DNA from: Spirochaetales bacterium
Lineage (GTDB): Bacteria; Spirochaetota; Spirochaetia; DSM-2461
NCBI GenBank assembly: GCA_022360655.1
Contig: JAKSCK010000237.1
Coordinates: 26,091-90,090 of the forward strand
DNA length: 64,000 nucleotides
Reading direction: 5' to 3'
The position numbers and the translations under genes are program-made. Shown piece after piece: positions 59,643 through 64,000 of the stretch. Numbering within the stretch: position 1 is the stretch's first letter; the number at the start of each line of letters is the position of its first letter. The notes under the pieces were generated by a model. That model made no database searches. It saw nothing but the letters and a program-made list of their open reading frames with translations, and was not told the origin of the DNA.

Positions 59643-60539
59643 GTGAAGAACAAAAGTCAAACCCTTCTCCTTATGGCCCTTCCCGGAATCTTATACTTTC
59701 TCATCTTTCACTACATTCCCATGATTGGAATTGTTCTTTCCTTCAAAAAATTTCACCCTGCTCTGGGCATTCTAGGAAGTCCATGGATTGGAATGAAAAA
59801 TTTTGAGTTCATTCTGCGTTCTGGAGCCTTGGGCCGTGTCACCATCAATACCATTCTCTACAATATTATTTTCTTTCTCACCAATGATGTTTTGGCTGTA
59901 TTTCTGGCCATCTTCATTGCTGATATGGCAAAGCGATCCATCCAGAAATTTTACCAATCCATCCTTTTTCTTCCCTATTTTTTGTCCTTTGTCGTGTTGG
60001 GTGTTTTTGCGTACAACTTGATGAACTACGAATACGGCGTCATCAACACATTGTTGCAATCTCTGGGAATGCATCCGGTGGATTTCTACAACACCAAAGG
60101 ACTGTGGTACTTCATTCTTCCACTCTTCAATATTTGGAAGTACGTGGGCTACTCCTCCATCATCTACATGGCCGCCATTGTGGGCATTGAGCAAGAACAG
60201 TTTGAAGCGGCTCGTATTGATGGAGCCACAAAATGGCAAACCGTGAAATCCATTGTTATACCGGCCGTCATCCCCACATTTGTGGTGCTCCTCCTCTTCC
60301 GTGTGGGGCAAATGATGCGGGGACAGTTTGACCTGTTCTACAACCTCGTTGGCAACAACAGTCCCCTCTACGACACCACGGATGTGGTGGATACCTTTGT
60401 GTTTAGAGCCCTCGTCAACAATTTTGATATTGGAATTGCCACGGCCACAGGATTCTATCAATCCGTGTTTGGCCTCTTTCTCGTTCTGGGTGTGAATGCT
60501 CTCGTTCGCGCCATCAACAAAGAAAACTCTCTGTTTTAA
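59643..60539 (+). CDS. ABC transporter permease (LplB type)
   Basis: FHYIPMIGIVLSFKKFHPALGILGSPWIGMKNFEFILRS; EAA loop QFEAARIDGATKWQTVKSIVIPAVIPTFV; GTG start preceded by gagagg SD. Confidence 0.92.
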   Translation: MKNKSQTLLLMALPGILYFLIFHYIPMIGIVLSFKKFHPALGILGSPWIGMKNFEFILRSGALGRVTINTILYNIIFFLTNDVLAVFLAIFIADMAKRSIQKFYQSILFLPYFLSFVVLGVFAYNLMNYEYGVINTLLQSLGMHPVDFYNTKGLWYFILPLFNIWKYVGYSSIIYMAAIVGIEQEQFEAARIDGATKWQTVKSIVIPAVIPTFVVLLLFRVGQMMRGQFDLFYNLVGNNSPLYDTTDVVDTFVFRALVNNFDIGIATATGFYQSVFGLFLVLGVNALVRAINKENSLF

Positions 60540-60550
60540 GGACCATACAC

Positions 60551-61444
60551 ATGATGCTGAGCACCAAAACAGGAATGTCTGATTTCATCTATAAACTCAC
60601 CAGCTATGTTGTTGTGACGGCGGTGGCCCTCCTCTGCCTACTCCCGGTCATACTTGTCTTTTCCGCATCCTTTTCATCGGAAGAGTCCATCTACCAATAT
60701 GGCTATACCCTCTTTCCCAAGAGCTTTTCTTTGGAGGCATATCGCATTGTTTTTGAGTCGCCCCAAGCCCTACTCGGAGCCTATGGCGTCACATTGATTG
60801 TGACAGGAGTAGGAACCCTTCTTGGACTTCTCATCACCAGTCTCTTGGCCTATGTGATTTGGAGAAAGGACTTCCCCTACAGAAATCACTTGGCCTTTTT
60901 TATCTATTTCACCAGCATCTTTTCTGGTGGGCTGGTACCCCTCTACATCTGGATAGTTCGTTATCTTGAAATCAAAGACACCCTCTGGGCTCTCATTCTT
61001 CCTAATCTCACCAATGCCTGGAACATTTTGATTTTTCGCTCCTTTCTCAATGCCACTCCAGCCTCTCTTGTGGAAGCGGCAAAAATTGATGGGGCTGGGG
61101 ACTTCACCATCTACAGACGCGTCATCCTCCCAGTGGCCATACCAGGATTAGCCGTTGTGGGCATGTTCCAAGCTCTGTACTACTGGAACGATTGGTACTT
61201 GGCCAAACTCTACATTGATAGCGAACATCTCTACCCCCTCCAGTTCTTTTTGTACCGTATTTTGAACAATCTTCAGGCCATGCAAGAGGCCATTGCCAGT
61301 GCAGGGATTCCCATCCCGGACATGCCCTCACAAAGTCTCAAAATGGCCATGACCATGCTGGTGGCCACCCCTGTCTTCTTTCTCTTTCCCTTTGTTCAAC
61401 GATTTTTAGTGAAGGGAATCACTGTTGGTTCGGTAAAAGGCTAG
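60551..61444 (+). CDS. ABC transporter permease (LplC/YtcP type)
   Basis: ASFSSEESIYQYGYTLFPKSFSLEAYRIVF; EAA loop LVEAAKIDGAGDFTIYRRVILPVAIPGLA; ends VKGITVGSVKG. Confidence 0.92.
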   Translation: MMLSTKTGMSDFIYKLTSYVVVTAVALLCLLPVILVFSASFSSEESIYQYGYTLFPKSFSLEAYRIVFESPQALLGAYGVTLIVTGVGTLLGLLITSLLAYVIWRKDFPYRNHLAFFIYFTSIFSGGLVPLYIWIVRYLEIKDTLWALILPNLTNAWNILIFRSFLNATPASLVEAAKIDGAGDFTIYRRVILPVAIPGLAVVGMFQALYYWNDWYLAKLYIDSEHLYPLQFFLYRILNNLQAMQEAIASAGIPIPDMPSQSLKMAMTMLVATPVFFLFPFVQRFLVKGITVGSVKG

Positions 61445-61484
61445 TCCTGAGGGCTAGCATAAAAAATCACTTAAGGAGTCCATT

Positions 61485-63014
61485 ATGAAAAGAGGAGCTG
61501 CACTGTTGTTCATGGCCGTTTTGGTCATCACCTCTGTGTTTGCCAATGGCCGCGCAGAAGAGGCATCGGAAAACGAATTTGTTGAACTCAAAATGTACCT
61601 TGTTGGCGACACTGTTCCTGACTATGACATGATGCTGGATGAACTCAACGTGCTGATGGAAGAGGATATCAATGCCTCTCTTGACGTCAACTTCACCACC
61701 TGGGTGGACTGGCAAACAAAACTTCGTCTCATCCTATCTTCAGGAGAGAAAGTGGACCTGGTTCACATGGCTCCCTGGGGAATCTACAGTGAGCAGGCCC
61801 AAGCCGGCAGCCTGATGGACATTCGGAACCTGGCTCCAACCTACGCTCCAGAAACCTGGAACAGCTACAATCCTGACATTCTTAAGCAAACCGAAATCAA
61901 TGGTGGAGTGTACATGATGCCCTTCCGTTACACCGAACCCATTGGCCAGGGGATTGTGTACAGGAAAGACCTGGCCAAGAAGTATGGCATCAATGAAGTC
62001 AACAGCACCGAATCCCTCATGGCCCTCCTCAAAGCCGTCCATGACAATGAGGCCATGGTTCCCTTCAATGCAGGTGAATTTGATCTTACCGTTTGGATTG
62101 GAATGGCTGGAATGATTCAAAACAGCCGCCCCCAAAGTGCCTTCAAAGTACTGTTGGAGAATACAGAAGGGGTGATTGCCTATGTGAACTATGATCAGCC
62201 GGAAACCATTCTCTATGACTATGAGAGTGCCTACTACAAAGAAACCATGGATTTCATGCGCACCATGTACAATGAAGAACTCATTCCCCGGAATGTGCTC
62301 TCCAACACCATTGGTTCTCGGGAAGCCTTCCTGGCCGGCAAAAGTGCAATGACCACCCTTAACCCCCTCAATGCCAATGAAGAATTCCAAAAAATCCAAA
62401 ACTCCAATCCCGAATGGGAACTGGGCTATTGGCTCCCCATGACCACCATGGCCAGCCATGAAAAAGCTCCAGCCATCAACAACGGGATGTCCATTCCCAC
62501 CGCTTCAGAGAACCCCGAACGCGCCCTGATGCTCCTTGAAAAACTCCACCAAGATCAGCGTTACCATGACCTCACCACCTACGGAGTTCAGGGAGTGCAC
62601 TGGGAATTAACAAGTGATGGTGAAATCACCGCTCCTCAGGGGTTGGATTTGAGTGACTCAGGATTCCAATGGGATCGTCCCTGTCCTTGGGGCTGGCGAG
62701 AAGAAAAGTTCTATCGCCTCAATGTCTTAAAATCCCCCTCTGTTTGGGGAGAAGTCAAAGCCTCTCAAGAAACCATGTATGACATAGGGGTGGAACGAAA
62801 ATGGACCGATTTTACCTTTGACAAGTCCAATGTCAGCACCGAAATTTCCGCCCTCAACACTGTGCGCACAGGTGTTTTCTCCGCACTTTCTTGGGGCTTA
62901 ATGGATGTGGAGGAAGGTTACCAAGAGCTGATTGATGACTATGACAATGCGGGAATTGAAACCGTCAAACAAGAGTTAGAAGATCAGTGGTCAGCTTATC
63001 TCGCTGGAAACTAA
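61485..63014 (+). CDS. LplA-type ABC transporter substrate-binding protein
   Basis: Signal peptide ending ITSVFANGRAEEAS; ends with the DNAGIETVKQELEDQWSAYLAGN type tail of these SBPs. Confidence 0.88.
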   Translation: MKRGAALLFMAVLVITSVFANGRAEEASENEFVELKMYLVGDTVPDYDMMLDELNVLMEEDINASLDVNFTTWVDWQTKLRLILSSGEKVDLVHMAPWGIYSEQAQAGSLMDIRNLAPTYAPETWNSYNPDILKQTEINGGVYMMPFRYTEPIGQGIVYRKDLAKKYGINEVNSTESLMALLKAVHDNEAMVPFNAGEFDLTVWIGMAGMIQNSRPQSAFKVLLENTEGVIAYVNYDQPETILYDYESAYYKETMDFMRTMYNEELIPRNVLSNTIGSREAFLAGKSAMTTLNPLNANEEFQKIQNSNPEWELGYWLPMTTMASHEKAPAINNGMSIPTASENPERALMLLEKLHQDQRYHDLTTYGVQGVHWELTSDGEITAPQGLDLSDSGFQWDRPCPWGWREEKFYRLNVLKSPSVWGEVKASQETMYDIGVERKWTDFTFDKSNVSTEISALNTVRTGVFSALSWGLMDVEEGYQELIDDYDNAGIETVKQELEDQWSAYLAGN

Positions 63015-63035
63015 ACCCATTGTTCCCAGCATTCT

Positions 63036-63070
63036 AGATCGACCCCGGTGCTCCGCACCGGGGTCTTTTT
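63036..63070 (+). terminator. Rho-independent terminator
   Basis: GATCGACCCCGGTGC tcc GCACCGGGGTCTTTTT; 11-bp perfect stem plus T tract. Confidence 0.92.
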
Positions 63071-63079
63071 ATGAGTTCT

Positions 63080-64000
63080 TTATTCGTGGGACAGGGCATC
63101 CACAGGATCCAACTTGCTGGCCCGTGCCGCCGGATACAAACCAAAGAACAGCCCTACACCGCCGGAGAAGGCCACAGCCATCAGAATGGCCATGGGATCG
63201 GGAGCAAGAGTCCATCCCAAACTTTTCACAGCAAGGGAACTCAACCCCAGTCCACTGGCCACACCAACAATGCCCCCCAAGGTGGTGAGAAGGGCCGCTT
63301 CCGTGAGAAACTGAAAGCGAATCACCGCAGGAGTGGCTCCCAAAGCTTTACGAATACCAATTTCCTTGGTGCGTTCAGAAACAGAAACCAGCATGATGTT
63401 CATGATGCCAATTCCTCCAACCACCAAACTGATGGCCGCCACACCTGCGAGAAAAAGATTCAACGTTTGAGTGATGCCAGAAAACATTTCTGCCATTCCC
63501 GCAGGAGACATCACCCGAACCGAATCGCTTCCTTCAAAACTTTCTGTGAAAAAGGTATTCAGATTCTCTTCCACCACAAGAACATCGGCTCCAGCCTTGG
63601 CAAGCACGCCATACTCTCTCACCGAGTCTATCCGCTGAAGCCGGGCATCAAATGTGCTGGCTGGAATATACACTGTCGAATCAAAGGAGTTTCCCATGGT
63701 ATCCGCCTCACTCTTCATCACCCCAACCACCCGAAAACTCCGGGCTTGATTGCGGAAAATCCGAATGCGCTCCCCCACGGCTCCCCCCTCAGGAAACAGG
63801 CTCTGGGCAATTTCAGCACCAAGAACGGCCACGGCATCCCGGTCCGAGTCATGAGATTCGTTGATAAAAGTTCCACTCTCAGGTGTGTACTGATAGATGT
63901 TGGCATAATCGGGAAGCACTCCCATCACTTCCACTCCATCATAACGTTGGGCACCATGAGAAACCGTGAATTGAGCACTCACAAGAGGCACCACAGCTTC
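63080..64000 (-). CDS. MacB/FtsX-family ABC transporter permease, partial (runs off right edge)
   Basis: MacB periplasmic-core-like region, then FLAGVAAISLVVGGIGIMNIMLVSVSERTKEIGIRKALGATPAVIRFQFLTEA; ends GLYPAARASKLDPVDALSHE. Confidence 0.9.
   Translation of the reverse strand, partial: EAVVPLVSAQFTVSHGAQRYDGVEVMGVLPDYANIYQYTPESGTFINESHDSDRDAVAVLGAEIAQSLFPEGGAVGERIRIFRNQARSFRVVGVMKSEADTMGNSFDSTVYIPASTFDARLQRIDSVREYGVLAKAGADVLVVEENLNTFFTESFEGSDSVRVMSPAGMAEMFSGITQTLNLFLAGVAAISLVVGGIGIMNIMLVSVSERTKEIGIRKALGATPAVIRFQFLTEAALLTTLGGIVGVASGLGLSSLAVKSLGWTLAPDPMAILMAVAFSGGVGLFFGLYPAARASKLDPVDALSHE

Noticed and set aside
61740-62459. 239-aa minus-strand ORF over the LplA-type SBP
   Set aside because: Overlaps a well supported SBP gene; its composition is a mirror of SBP codons.

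Overview
The window is chromosomal sequence that looks spirochaete-like. This rests on inference: several substrate-binding proteins share Cys-less FANGxxE signal-peptide ends, and the mix of giant Ig-like surface proteins, YesM/YesN systems and orphan carbohydrate ABC permeases fits. From left to right: an Mrp/NBP35 ATPase, a small conserved ORF and a HesB/IscA gene; a Znu-like metal ABC transporter; two giant Ig-repeat surface proteins (1928-aa lipoprotein, 1640-aa protein with a barrel-like C-terminus) plus an outer-membrane protein; an oxaloacetate decarboxylase Na+ pump operon (oadG-oadA-oadB); a TrmO-like protein and an AraC regulator; an alpha-galactoside locus (SBP, two permeases, YesM/YesN-type pair, GH36 alpha-galactosidase); a SWIM-SNF2 helicase, a stand-alone cNMP-binding protein and a GGDEF protein; two divergent GTP-type PEP carboxykinases; a LacI-controlled sugar operon with a GHL6-like hydrolase; a YgiQ-type radical SAM protein and a MerR/TipAS regulator; two paralogous LplABC-like transporters with membrane-bound AraC regulators, one of them visibly AT-rich; and the end of a MacB-like permease. 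No rRNA, tRNA, CRISPR array or intact transposon was recognised. The most interesting non-coding signals are (i) three copies of a structured GATTG...GAAAGCSCG element at the alpha-galactoside locus, (ii) a multi-hairpin leader that would sequester the Shine-Dalgarno of an LplB-type permease and carries three CAACTCnnAATT repeats, (iii) an intrinsic terminator directly before the start of an AraC sensor gene, (iv) operator-like repeats at the LacI and YesN-type loci, and (v) a recurrent ATCGACCCC...GGGGT terminator family.
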